DNA from: Natronobeatus ordinarius
GTDB taxonomy: Archaea > Halobacteriota > Halobacteria > Halobacteriales > Natrialbaceae
Length of the DNA: 64,000 bases
Direction of reading: 5' to 3'
Assembly: GCF_024362485.1 (NCBI RefSeq)
Contig: NZ_CP101456.1
Coordinates: 2,666,001 to 2,730,000 of the forward strand
Shown here: piece after piece, positions 18,418 through 27,190 of the stretch
Layout of the letters: every line of letters begins with the position of its first letter
Position numbering within the stretch: position 1 is the stretch's first letter
The notes under the pieces: model-generated
Told to the model about the DNA's origin: nothing
The model's database searches: none
What the model saw: only the letters and a program-made list of their open reading frames with translations
Translations under genes and position numbers: made by a program

Positions 18418-18825
18418 ATGGAACTCACTCGAGGGGCGGTCCTCCGGGGAACGGCCGTCGGTACGGGCGTCTTCGTGCTGTTCGGGATCGTCACGGGGCT
18501 CGTTCCAAACCCGCTGTACGTCCGGATGGTCCCGCGGACGCCGACCGACTACGCGTTCCTGACGCTGACGTCCGTTCTCGCGGCCGCCTACGTGATCCAG
18601 CGGTCGACCCTGCCGGAGTGTGACGGCGACGCCTGCGCGTACGCCGGCGCAGTCGGCGGGTTTTTAGCTGTCGGGTGTCCGACCTGCAACGCGCTGTTGC
18701 TCGCGCTGTTCAGTTCGTCGGCGCTGATGACCTACCTCGATCCCCTTCGACCGCTGTTCGGCGTCCTCGCCGTGGCGCTCCTCGGCGGCGTGATCGTCCA
18801 GCGCCACCGTCGGCTGGCTGACTGA
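18418..18825 (+). CDS. Membrane protein with a GCPTCN motif
   Basis: A 135-residue protein with four hydrophobic segments. The third carries FLAVGCPTCNALLLALFSSS, a CxxC at the start of a membrane helix followed by a small-residue-rich segment. Two further cysteines occur in the preceding loop (PECDGDACAYAG). A similar GCPxCN membrane motif occurs in unannotated proteins of other prokaryotes (from memory). A thiol redox or metal role is plausible, especially as a P1B-type ATPase is 0.8 kb away, but the sequence does not prove it. Strong TATA box at 18386. Confidence 0.6.
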   Translation: MELTRGAVLRGTAVGTGVFVLFGIVTGLVPNPLYVRMVPRTPTDYAFLTLTSVLAAAYVIQRSTLPECDGDACAYAGAVGGFLAVGCPTCNALLLALFSSSALMTYLDPLRPLFGVLAVALLGGVIVQRHRRLAD

Positions 18826-18842
18826 TCGGGTAGCGACGTCAG

Positions 18843-19484
18843 CTACCGTTCACCGGCGACCTCCGCCTCGAGCCGCTCGACGAACGTCTGGACGAACGCG
18901 TGGCGCTCTTCGGCCAGGGCGCGTCCTTCCTCGGTGTACATCCGGTCGCGGAGCCGCAGGATCTTCTTTTGCAGGTGGTTCGCGCTCGTGCATCCCGCGG
19001 CGGAGTCGTCCGCGTCGGCGGGCAAGTTGGGGTCGTGGATCGGCGTCCCCAGCTCGCCGCCGTGGGCGAACGTCCGGGCGACGCCGATCGCGCCGAGCGC
19101 GTCGAGGTTGTCGGCGTCCGAGAGCACTTTCGCCTCGGGCGTCTCGGGTTCGACGTCGTTCGAGTACCGGTGAGCCCGGATGCAGTGATAGACGGCGTCG
19201 ATCGTCTCCGCGTCGACGTCGACCTCGAGGTCGTCGAGGATTCGGCGGGCTTCCCGAGCACCCCACGCGGCGTGGTCGTCGATCTCGCCGGCGTCTTCGG
19301 CGGGGCGACCGACGTCGTGGAGCAAGACGGCGGCGCCGAGGACCGTCTCGTCGATATTGGATCGCTCGGCGGTCAGCCGGTCGGCCAACACCTCGACGCG
19401 TTCGACGTGGTGCCAGTCGTGTGCGGGGAGGACGCGCTCGTCGAAGTACGATCGGGCGATAGGGCGGACGCGCTCGCAGAGCAT
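18843..19484 (-). CDS. HD-domain phosphohydrolase
   Basis: A 213-residue HD-superfamily metal-dependent phosphohydrolase. HDWHHVERVEVLADRL, VLGAAVLLHDVGRPAED (the HD pair) and IRAHRYSND with AKVLSDADNLDALGAIG (the distal Asp) give the full H...HD...D metal set. Close relatives hydrolyse nucleotides, but the substrate is unknown. The frame is open 5' to 19895, but that extension is Arg/Pro-rich; MLCERVRPIARSYFDERVLP is a standard start. It converges with the GCPTCN membrane gene and is divergent from the P-type ATPase. Confidence 0.87.
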   Translation of the reverse strand: MLCERVRPIARSYFDERVLPAHDWHHVERVEVLADRLTAERSNIDETVLGAAVLLHDVGRPAEDAGEIDDHAAWGAREARRILDDLEVDVDAETIDAVYHCIRAHRYSNDVEPETPEAKVLSDADNLDALGAIGVARTFAHGGELGTPIHDPNLPADADDSAAGCTSANHLQKKILRLRDRMYTEEGRALAEERHAFVQTFVERLEAEVAGER

Positions 19485-19658
19485 GCCGGGAGTTCGAACG
19501 AGGGGGTTATAGACGGTGGTGATCGCCCGGCGACCCCGCTCGCCGCCCCAGCGGACGGTTTTTGTCAGTGGTCGGCGTACCGAAATCCATGTGCGTGGAC
19601 AGTTCGTCCACCGGGCTCCTCGAGCGACCGGGATCCCAGGCGGCGAACGGTGGTCGCC

Positions 19659-22148
19659 GTGACCGCTGACGGCTCTCGGGCCGGCGCGTGTGACCTGTGC
19701 GGACGGCCGACGGCCGATGCGGCCGTCGTCGACGACGGCGTGGCGTTCTGCTGTGTCGGCTGTCGCGACGTCCACCGGACGCTCGAGGAGCCGGACGGAT
19801 CGGTTCCCAGGGCGAACGAGCCGGGGACGAACGCCGGCGAGGAGCCGGGGCCGGAAGGGATCGAGCGTACGTTCCTCCGGGTCGACGGGATGCACTGTGC
19901 GACCTGCGAGACGTACCTCGAGTCACTCGCGGCGGCCCGCGAGGGAGTCGTCGACGCCGAGGCGAGTTACGTCACAGAGACGGTGCGGGTCGACTACGAC
20001 CCCGAACGACTCTCGAAGCCGGAGCTCCGGGACGCGCTGAGTCGGACCGGCTACACGGCGTACCTGCGCGAGGAGGTATCGGGAGCCGACGAGGACGAGG
20101 GGCCCACGATTCGCGCCCGGGAGATGACGGGACTGCGCAGCCGGCGGGCGTGGGACATGCTCGAGGGGCGGTACGTTGCGGGCGTCGTCTTCGGCACGTT
20201 CGTCCTGCTGCAGTACGTGGCCGTCCTCTACCCGACGCACCTCTGGTTCTTCTACGACGAGGCCATCCTCGAGGTTCTCCACAGCGCACTCACGAGCCGG
20301 GCGGCGTTCATGTTCTTCCTCGTGATCTTCACCCTGACCGGCTTCGTGCTCTGGTTCACCGGCATGCCGCTGCTGCGCGGGGCGTACGTCAGCCTGAAGC
20401 TGCGTCGGCCGAACACGGATCTGCTCGTCGCCGTCACTGCGGTGGCCGCTTACGGCTACAGCCTGCTGGCGATTGCCCTCCGGCGGACGGACCTCTACTT
20501 CGACCTGACGATCGCGATCGTCGTCGTCGTGATGACGGCGGTCTACTACGAGGCGGCGGTCAAGCGGCGGGCGATGGACCAGCTCACCGAGCTCACGATC
20601 TCGCAGGTCGAGGAGGCCCGGGTGGTCGACGCGGACGGCTCGACCGCTGTCGTTCCCGTCGAGGCCGTCGAACCTGGCGACCGGGTGCTCGTCCGGACGG
20701 GCGAACGGGTGCCGATCGACGGCCGGCTGCTCGAGGGGACGTGTACGGTCGACGAGGCGGTCGTGACCGGGGAGACCCTGCCGATCGGCAAGCGGGCCGG
20801 CGAGGAGCTGATCGGCGGCTCGGTCGTGACGAACGGCCCGGCCGTCCTCGCGGTCGGTCCGGCGGCGACCAGCAGCATCGACCGGCTCACGACGCTCGTG
20901 TGGAGCCTCCAGAGCGCCGACCACGGCGTCAGGCGGCGCGCCGACCGGGTGGCGGCGCGGCTCGTCCCGGCCGTCGTCGGCCTCGCGCTACTCGTCGGCC
21001 TCGGCGCGCTCGCAGTCGGAGCTGGTGGCGTCGGTGCGCTGCTCGCCGCGCTGACCACGCTGCTCGTCGCCTCGCCATGGGTGGTCGGGCTGGCCACGCC
21101 GCTGTCGGTCGCGACGAGCATCCAGGAGGCGAGTGAGCGTGGGATCGTCGTCTTCGACGAGACCGTCTTCGAGCGCCTGCGCGGGATCGACGTCGTCGTC
21201 TTCGACAAGACGGGCACCCTCACGACGGGACGGATGGACGTCCTCGAGGCCGACGCGCCCGACGAGCTGCTCGAGGCCGCGGGACGGCTCGAGCGGCGGG
21301 CGAGCCACCCCGCGGCGGCGGCGATCGCGACGGCGTTTAGCCCGGACGGGGCGATGGATCGAGCTACACGGACCGACGGCGGCATGAGCGAGGGGACGGA
21401 CGACGGTCGTCGAATCGTCGACGTCGAGAGCCACGCGACCGGCATCGAGGGGACCGTCGACGGCCGGTCGGTGCTCGTCGGCCACCCCGATCTCTTCGCG
21501 GCACGGGGGTGGGCGGTCGACGACTCGATCGCGGTGCAGGTGGCGGACGCCCGCGGCTTCGGCCGGCTGCCGGTCGTCGTCGGTCGCGACGGTGAGGCCG
21601 AGGGCGTCATCGTCGTCGGCGACGAGCCGCGAGCCGGCTGGGAGGAAACCCTCGATGGATTGCGCGAGCGGGGAATCGACGTCGTCGTCCTCACCGGCGA
21701 CGACGAGGCGGCGACCACGTTCTTCGACCGTCACCCGGCGGTCGAGCACGTCTTCGCGGGCGTCCCGCCCGAGGGAAAGACGGAGACGATCCGCCGACTC
21801 CGGGCCGAGGGGTGCGTCGCGATGGTCGGCGACGGGACGAACGACGCGCCAGCGCTGGCGACGGCCGACCTGGGAATCTCCCTGGGCAGCGGAACCGCGC
21901 TGGCCTCCGACGCCGCCGACGTCGCCATCGTTGCCGACGACCTCGAGTCGGTCGCGACGGCGTTCGATCTCTCGAGCGCGGCCCGGCGGCGCCTGCGGTG
22001 GAACGTCGGACTGGCGCTCAGCTACAACGCGATCGTGCTCCCGATCGCGGTCGTCGGGCTGTTGAATCCCGTGATCGCCGCAGCGGCAACGATCTCGAGC
22101 GTGGTGCTCGTCGTCGGGAACGCCTCGCGGGACCTCGTCGACGGGTAG
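19659..22148 (+). CDS. P1B-type (heavy-metal) ATPase lacking the CPC motif
   Basis: An 829-residue P-type ATPase. In order: a Cys-rich N-terminal zinc-ribbon-like segment (Cys11, Cys14, Cys31, Cys32, Cys35), an HMA domain with GMHCATC (Cys80, Cys83), membrane helices, the actuator motif VTGETLP, DKTGT with phosphorylated Asp516, SHP in the N-domain, and GDGTNDAP from residue 724. The membrane metal-binding motif, normally CPC or a CPx variant, here reads Ser472-Pro473-Trp474. It should still autophosphorylate, but transport of Cu+ by the standard route is doubtful. The start is a GTG; 19650 is an equally possible in-frame GTG. Divergent from the HD gene. Confidence 0.88.
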   Translation: MTADGSRAGACDLCGRPTADAAVVDDGVAFCCVGCRDVHRTLEEPDGSVPRANEPGTNAGEEPGPEGIERTFLRVDGMHCATCETYLESLAAAREGVVDAEASYVTETVRVDYDPERLSKPELRDALSRTGYTAYLREEVSGADEDEGPTIRAREMTGLRSRRAWDMLEGRYVAGVVFGTFVLLQYVAVLYPTHLWFFYDEAILEVLHSALTSRAAFMFFLVIFTLTGFVLWFTGMPLLRGAYVSLKLRRPNTDLLVAVTAVAAYGYSLLAIALRRTDLYFDLTIAIVVVVMTAVYYEAAVKRRAMDQLTELTISQVEEARVVDADGSTAVVPVEAVEPGDRVLVRTGERVPIDGRLLEGTCTVDEAVVTGETLPIGKRAGEELIGGSVVTNGPAVLAVGPAATSSIDRLTTLVWSLQSADHGVRRRADRVAARLVPAVVGLALLVGLGALAVGAGGVGALLAALTTLLVASPWVVGLATPLSVATSIQEASERGIVVFDETVFERLRGIDVVVFDKTGTLTTGRMDVLEADAPDELLEAAGRLERRASHPAAAAIATAFSPDGAMDRATRTDGGMSEGTDDGRRIVDVESHATGIEGTVDGRSVLVGHPDLFAARGWAVDDSIAVQVADARGFGRLPVVVGRDGEAEGVIVVGDEPRAGWEETLDGLRERGIDVVVLTGDDEAATTFFDRHPAVEHVFAGVPPEGKTETIRRLRAEGCVAMVGDGTNDAPALATADLGISLGSGTALASDAADVAIVADDLESVATAFDLSSAARRRLRWNVGLALSYNAIVLPIAVVGLLNPVIAAAATISSVVLVVGNASRDLVDG

Positions 22149-22321
22149 GGAACGACGTCGGCCCCGGAGCCGGATTGTATCGGACAGATAACATGAGTCT
22201 CTCTTCTTCGATTACCTAACGTGTAAAATTTCGCGACCCGACGTACAATCCGTACTGACGAATATTGGCCAGTGGAAATCATTCTCCATAAAAACAGACA
22301 CTCTGGTTAAGGCCAACGTAT

Positions 22322-24310
22322 ATGCGGCTGTCGTATCGCTACTCGGACTGTATGGCACGCGAACCTTCGGTAGCGGACAGTGGAGAGACGGAAAGATCCG
22401 ACGGACGCTCGTCGAGCGTCGGCGGTAACGACGGCGTACTGCACCGTCGGTCGTACCTGAAACTGGCTGGAACGGCGGCGGCTGGGATCGCGGCGAGCGC
22501 CATGGCTGGGACGGCCGCAGCCAGCGAGGACTACGAGGTCATCAAGATCTCCGCCGGTCGCCACGAGACGATCTTCGTCGGCGACAACGAGGTTTTCGAG
22601 AACAAGATCATCGACGTATCAGCCGACGGCGCGCAGTGTTCGATCAACTCGAGAGGCAACACCAACTGGACGATCCGCAACGTCGGCTTCCGCGGCGCAG
22701 CCGACGGCGGCGCTTTCTTCGGCATCTCCGAGTCGGACCCCAACGGAACGTCCGTGATGGAGAACATCTACATCGGCGACGGCACCGTCTCGGGCCATCG
22801 CTCCGGGCTGGGTGTCTTCCTCGGCGGCGAGCACGAAGGCACCGTCGAGATCAAGCGCACCTACATCGAGGGGATGGGCGACAACTCCTTCTACTGCTCA
22901 TCCTCGCGCGGGAGCGGCGAGGTCCACTTCGAGAACTGCTACTCGAAGAACTCGTGGGTCGCCCACTACCGCCTCGCGCGAGGCTCGCTCAAAAACTGCG
23001 TCGCCGTCAACGACGGCAACCCCCGCTCGCGAGATCAGCCCAACCACGACGGCCGCGGCGTCTGGCTCTGGAACCCAGGTCCCGTCGAAGTCGAAGACTG
23101 CCACTTCGCGATGGGCGGGCGCCACTACTCGTTCGTCCACTCAGCCGGCCACGGCGGTGGGACGATCCACGTTCGCAACACGCAGTGGGACAACACGTTC
23201 AACGGCGGCACTCGCGGGAGCGAGGGTGAGGTGCGCTTCCACTCTGGCAACGGCAACAACCCACGGGACTTCGTCCCTGAGGGCTGTCCGACCAGCGCCG
23301 AGGAGGCCGCCAGCGGTGGGGGGTCCAGCGGCGGGGCTCCCCCGCGGCGATCGCTCGAGCACACGATGCGGTTCGACGGCGAACCCGGCGCGTACTTCTG
23401 GCAGGTTCACGACGGCCCGATCGAGCCGGTCGGCGGCGGCGAGAAGATGTGGGTCAGTGAGAACGGCCGCTACGCCGCGGGCGTCCTCGAGGACGGCGAA
23501 GAACACCGCTGGGCGTACGACAGCTTCCTTGCCGACATCGAGGTCGACGACGGCGTCGATGCCACCATCAACGACGCGCACACGCCGTCGTGGGACCTCT
23601 ACCCCGACGAGGACGCCGACCCCCGCGACTGGTACGACGACGTCCCGTGGTACGGCGACGACGATGACGAGGAGGCGTCCGAGCAGGAACCCGAACGCGA
23701 GCACACGATGACGTTCGACGGCGAGGGCGCGTACTTCTGGCAGGTCCACGACGGTCCGATCGAACCGGTTGGCGGCGGCGAGAAGATGTGGGTCAGTGAG
23801 AACGGCCGCTACGCCGCGGGCGTCCTCGAGGACGGCGAGGAACACCGCTGGGCGTACGACAGCTTTCTCGCGGACATCGAAGTTGAGGACGACGTCGACG
23901 CGACCATCAACGGCGCACACACCCCGACGTGGAGTTACTATCCCGACGAGGGGGCCGACCCCCGCGACTGGTACGACGACGTTCCGTGGTACGACGGAGG
24001 ATCGTCGTTCGAGGGCGAGCACACGATGACGTTCGACGGCGAGGGCGCGTACTTCTGGCAGGTTCACGACGGCCCGATTCAGCCGGTCGGCGGCGGCGAG
24101 AAGATGTGGGTCAGTGAGAACGGCCGCTACGCCGCGGGTGTCCTCGAGGACGGCGAGGAACATCAGTGGGCGTACGACAGCTTCCTCGCGGACATCGAGG
24201 TCGACGACGGCGTCGACGCGACGATCAACGGCGCGCACACGCCGACGTGGAGCTTCTACCCCGACGAGGATGCCGACCCCCGCGACTGGTACGACGACGT
24301 CCCGTGGTGA
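22322..24310 (+). CDS. Tat-exported beta-helix protein with three C-terminal repeats
   Basis: A 662-residue secreted protein. A twin-arginine signal (HRRSYLKLAGTAAAGIAASA ending AAAS) precedes a right-handed beta-helix-like region (residues about 65-330: TIRNVGFRG, MENIYIGDG, VHFENCYSKNSW, LKNCVAVND, VEVEDCHF). A Gly/Ser linker leads to three tandem units of about 97 residues that share HTM(T/R)FDGE..AYFWQVHDGP, GGGEKMWVSENGRYAAGVLE and PRDWYDDVPW. The fold suggests polysaccharide or surface binding, but no catalytic residues can be assigned. ATG 22322 fits a TATA box near 22291; ATG 22352 is the alternative. Confidence 0.8.
   Translation: MRLSYRYSDCMAREPSVADSGETERSDGRSSSVGGNDGVLHRRSYLKLAGTAAAGIAASAMAGTAAASEDYEVIKISAGRHETIFVGDNEVFENKIIDVSADGAQCSINSRGNTNWTIRNVGFRGAADGGAFFGISESDPNGTSVMENIYIGDGTVSGHRSGLGVFLGGEHEGTVEIKRTYIEGMGDNSFYCSSSRGSGEVHFENCYSKNSWVAHYRLARGSLKNCVAVNDGNPRSRDQPNHDGRGVWLWNPGPVEVEDCHFAMGGRHYSFVHSAGHGGGTIHVRNTQWDNTFNGGTRGSEGEVRFHSGNGNNPRDFVPEGCPTSAEEAASGGGSSGGAPPRRSLEHTMRFDGEPGAYFWQVHDGPIEPVGGGEKMWVSENGRYAAGVLEDGEEHRWAYDSFLADIEVDDGVDATINDAHTPSWDLYPDEDADPRDWYDDVPWYGDDDDEEASEQEPEREHTMTFDGEGAYFWQVHDGPIEPVGGGEKMWVSENGRYAAGVLEDGEEHRWAYDSFLADIEVEDDVDATINGAHTPTWSYYPDEGADPRDWYDDVPWYDGGSSFEGEHTMTFDGEGAYFWQVHDGPIQPVGGGEKMWVSENGRYAAGVLEDGEEHQWAYDSFLADIEVDDGVDATINGAHTPTWSFYPDEDADPRDWYDDVPW
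23357..23653 (+). repeat. C-terminal repeat unit 1 (within the beta-helix protein)
   Basis: 99 codons from EHTMRFDGEPGAYFWQ to DDVPWY. Long stretches match units 2 and 3 at the nucleotide level, including synonymous positions, most clearly around the GEKMWVSENGRYAAGVLEDG block. Confidence 0.85.
23699..23992 (+). repeat. C-terminal repeat unit 2
   Basis: 98 codons from EHTMTFDGEGAYFWQ to DDVPWY. It is separated from unit 1 by an acidic spacer (DDDDEEASEQEPER) and from unit 3 by DGGSSFEG. Confidence 0.85.
24017..24307 (+). repeat. C-terminal repeat unit 3
   Basis: 97 codons from EHTMTFDGEGAYFWQ to DDVPW, directly before the stop codon. It differs from unit 2 mainly by IQP for IEP, HQW for HRW and FYP for YYP. 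Confidence 0.85.
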
Positions 24311-24519
24311 GTCAGCTCCAGCGCTGAATCCCGGAAACACCGACTCGAACGACGCCGAGAACCGACCGTCTCGTCCTCGAGTCGGGTGAGCCGGCTGTCC
24401 CACCCTCGAGCCAGGCGAACCGACTGTCTCGCCCCCGTGTCAGGTGACCCTCCTCGAGTTGCGATCACGGCACGCAGAACGGGTTCGACGGACGCGACGC
24501 GTTCGACGACGACCGGTTG

Positions 24520-25713
24520 CTACCGAACCGTTTCGGCTGGCTGACGTGCGTCCGGCACGTCGTCGAGTTCGGATGCCGACCGTTCCTGCTCCCGATCGTC
24601 GGGCGAAACGTCGAGGACGTCCGCACAGAACGCCTCGAGTCGCCGTGCCTGGTGCTCCCAGGTGAACTGCCGGGCGGCCTCCCGTGCCTGCTCGCCGAAC
24701 GTCCGCCTGCGGTCGGGCGAACCGACGAGCGTCTCGAGGGCGTGGGCGAGTTCGACCGTATCGCCGGGCTGCACCAGGAGTCCGTGCGCTTCGTCCGTCA
24801 GGTATGCACGGATTCCCTCGAGGTCGCTCGTCACGACGGGCGTGGCACACGCCATCGCCTCGACGTTCACCATCCCGAAGCTCTCGGCGTGTGACGGCAG
24901 ACAGAAGACGTCGGCAGCGACGTAGTAACCCGGCAACTCGAGGTGCGGGCGCTCCCCGTGGAGCGTGACCGCGTCGGCAATCCCGAGTTCGCGACATCGC
25001 CGTCGGACGCGAGCAGTCTCTCCGTAGCCGACGACGTGTAACGCGGCCGGTTCGTCGAGACGGGCGAACGCCTCGAGCAGGTCGTAGATCCCCTTCTGTT
25101 CGAACAGGCGGCCGACGTAGAGGACGACGGGGACGTCGCTCGAAAACGCGGGCTCGACGTCCGGCCGGAACTGTTCGGGATCGACGCCCGGATAGATCAC
25201 CTCGTCGACCTCGTAGCCGAACACCTCGTGGACGCGGCGAGCCGTGTCGTCGGCGTTCGCGATGGTCCACTCGGCGTCCGAGAGGTGGTGACGCACCCGC
25301 CCGAACACGCCGGCGCCGGTGAGGCTGTGAAAGCCGTAGACCGTCGGCACGTCGACGAGATTCGACGCGACCAGGTCGTCGATCCACGTGAACGTCAACA
25401 AGAGGTCGACGTGCTCGTCGACGTGCTCGAAGAGGCCGTTTCGCAGCCCCCAGACTGCCATCGCCGCGGTCGCCCAGTCCTCACTCGAGAACGGCGTCCA
25501 GTGGTGGACCGCACTGAGGAGGCGCTCGTTGAACGAGGGCGTCTCGACCACCGTCACGTCAGACTGGACCAGCAGCTCCGAGAGGTCGCCACCTCGCGTG
25601 TAGAGGTAGACGTCGTTCGACCGCGAGAGTTCGACCGCCAGCTGCTGGATGTAGACAGCGATGCCCCCGGCGTGACGCGTCCCGGCCGACGGATTGAAAA
25701 AGCCGATCCTCAT
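24520..25713 (-). CDS. Glycosyltransferase family 4
   Basis: A 397-residue GT-B glycosyltransferase. The N-terminal domain starts MRIGFFNPSAGTRHAGGIAV, with the glycine-rich acceptor loop. The C-terminal domain has VVLYVGRLFEQKGIYDLLEA and the E-x7-E nucleotide-sugar motif HAESFGMVNVEAMACATPVV. It would transfer a sugar from a nucleotide donor onto a glycan or lipid at the inner membrane face. A TATA-like box (GAATAACTAA on the minus strand, near 25740) precedes it. It lies downstream of an FkbM methyltransferase on the same strand, so both may serve surface glycan synthesis. Confidence 0.9.
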   Translation of the reverse strand: MRIGFFNPSAGTRHAGGIAVYIQQLAVELSRSNDVYLYTRGGDLSELLVQSDVTVVETPSFNERLLSAVHHWTPFSSEDWATAAMAVWGLRNGLFEHVDEHVDLLLTFTWIDDLVASNLVDVPTVYGFHSLTGAGVFGRVRHHLSDAEWTIANADDTARRVHEVFGYEVDEVIYPGVDPEQFRPDVEPAFSSDVPVVLYVGRLFEQKGIYDLLEAFARLDEPAALHVVGYGETARVRRRCRELGIADAVTLHGERPHLELPGYYVAADVFCLPSHAESFGMVNVEAMACATPVVTSDLEGIRAYLTDEAHGLLVQPGDTVELAHALETLVGSPDRRRTFGEQAREAARQFTWEHQARRLEAFCADVLDVSPDDREQERSASELDDVPDARQPAETVR

Positions 25714-25818
25714 GGGTGAGAGACGACCGGATGCCTGATTAGTTATTCACCGGATACCGAAGATCACGATCGATACACCGTACCGATGGAGACACCGTAC
25801 GGCAGAGTGAACGGTCGG

Positions 25819-26730
25819 TTACGGGCGCTGTTCGATCACCCTCCGCTCACACCCGTTCGCCTCGAGGACGTCCTCGACGGGTTCGAAGTTCGAGAAGTAG
25901 TAGCCGGGGGTCTTCGCTTTCGCCTTGACCATCGCGTACTCGAATCCGTTCGCGTCGAGCGCGTCGAACAGGTCGTCGACGGGCGTGTGCATTCGCTCCG
26001 GGTGGACTTCCAGGATTCCGCTGAGCCGGCCGTTCGACGCGTTCGAAAGCAGGTCCTCGACGATCTTGCCCTCCTCGCCTTCCGCGTCGATCTTGAGAAA
26101 GGCGTCGTCGATCGCTTCTGCAGCGAACAGCTGTGAGAGGGCGATCGACTCCGTCCGCGTGGTCGAAAACTCGCGGGCGTCGGCTGGACGAGCCGTCGTG
26201 TGGGCGTTGTGTGCGCTCGGATGCTCGAAGAACTCGATCTCGCCGTCACCGTCGCTCACGGCGCGTTCGACGACGGTCCCGTCGATCCCGTTCGCTTCCA
26301 TATTGGCCCGCAGCACCGCCGCGTTCTGCTCGCTCGGCTCGAACGCGTACACCGGCGTCTCGGGGTTTAACACCCCGAGTGCGACGGTGTACACCCCGAA
26401 GTGTGCGCCCACGTCGACGATCGCGTCGAACGACGGCTCGAGGTCGAGCAGGTCGAGCGAGAGTCCCTCGTGGCGCATCCGGCCGTCGACGATGCAGTTG
26501 TACAGGTAGGCGAACGAGTAGAAGTCGGCGTACTCGTACCGAAACTCCCGGCCGTCGTACTCGTAGACGAACCGGTTGCGACCCAGCGCACTCGAGGCGG
26601 CGACGTACGCCGAACCGGCGGCTTTCACGAGCGGACGTGGGAATCGCCTCCCGATGCTGGTGAGGTCCACGGACGGTCGACCGCCGGCGAATGGGTGTCG
26701 TCTCGAGACGGTGTCGGAGCGCTGACGCAT
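25819..26730 (-). CDS. FkbM-family SAM-dependent methyltransferase
   Basis: A 303-residue methyltransferase. IVDVGAHFGVYTVALGVLNP is motif I (SAM binding), VYAFEPSEQNAAVLRANMEA is motif II, and FLKIDAEGEEGKIVEDLLSN is the FkbM hallmark. FkbM enzymes O-methylate sugars or similar hydroxyls. The first 55 residues are basic and may contact membrane or substrate. A TATA-like AGTATAACAATG lies near 26757-26765. It is followed on the same strand, after 105 bp containing a promoter, by the GT4 glycosyltransferase, which suggests a shared glycan pathway. Confidence 0.88.
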   Translation of the reverse strand: MRQRSDTVSRRHPFAGGRPSVDLTSIGRRFPRPLVKAAGSAYVAASSALGRNRFVYEYDGREFRYEYADFYSFAYLYNCIVDGRMRHEGLSLDLLDLEPSFDAIVDVGAHFGVYTVALGVLNPETPVYAFEPSEQNAAVLRANMEANGIDGTVVERAVSDGDGEIEFFEHPSAHNAHTTARPADAREFSTTRTESIALSQLFAAEAIDDAFLKIDAEGEEGKIVEDLLSNASNGRLSGILEVHPERMHTPVDDLFDALDANGFEYAMVKAKAKTPGYYFSNFEPVEDVLEANGCERRVIEQRP

Positions 26731-26802
26731 ACGTTCACGACACCGTCAGGTCGGCATTGTTATACTGGCGCTACCGCCGCTCCGATCTGGACACCAGCGT
26801 GC

Positions 26803-26850
26803 TATAGTACTCGTTACAACCGGTTGCACTGACTTTCAACGGTTACTATA
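26803..26850. repeat. Short palindromic element, relative of 50083-50204
   Basis: 48 bp bounded by perfect 7-bp inverted repeats TATAGTA/TACTATA, with an internal perfect palindrome CAACCGGTTG. Its right half (TGACTTTCAACGGTTACTA) matches the right end of the 122-bp element at 50083-50204 (TGACGTTCAACGGTTACTA), so the two belong to one family of intergenic elements. Confidence 0.65.
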
Positions 26851-27106
26851 CCGGGACCGACCACTGAACGTGGCGGTCGCTCTCGAGCGACGTGTCGGTG
26901 GTCGGCCGAAGCGTTCCGCCAACCCCGGAGGGGTCGGTGAACGCCGGCCCAGTGACCGAGAAACGACCGCGTACCGGAGCGGCCGTCGACCAGGGACGAC
27001 GGGGCGTCCGCCGGTCGTTCGCGTGCCAGGCATCCCGACTGTCGGGTAGTCGGACGGGTAGTTCTTCTGGCGTCTCGATTCACGAGTTAAGTGCCTGCGG
27101 GGCCGG

Positions 27107-27130
27107 ACCCGTACGGATTGCTGTACGGGT
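27107..27130 (-). terminator. Hairpin downstream of the thioredoxin gene
   Basis: ACCCGTAC and GTACGGGT form a perfect 8-bp stem with an 8-nt loop, 60-85 nt after the thioredoxin stop. No T-run follows in the minus direction, so a terminator role is only possible. Confidence 0.3.
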
Positions 27131-27190
27131 GTCCCGGCGCAACCACGACCGTGCGGTAGATGGGCCGAAACTGACGGGCAGCGGTGCCTA

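Larger units (their letters stand above)
26731..27190. other. Intergenic region with a palindromic element and a hairpin
   Basis: 460 bp. It contains the FkbM promoter, a 48-bp palindromic element (26803-26850) and a hairpin (27107-27130). The remaining frames are Arg-rich and not convincing. No RNA gene was recognised. Confidence 0.5.

Noticed and set aside
26814-27083. Minus-strand 89-codon frame near the palindromic element
   Set aside because: Arg/Ser-rich, starts without a promoter and ends inside the palindromic element.
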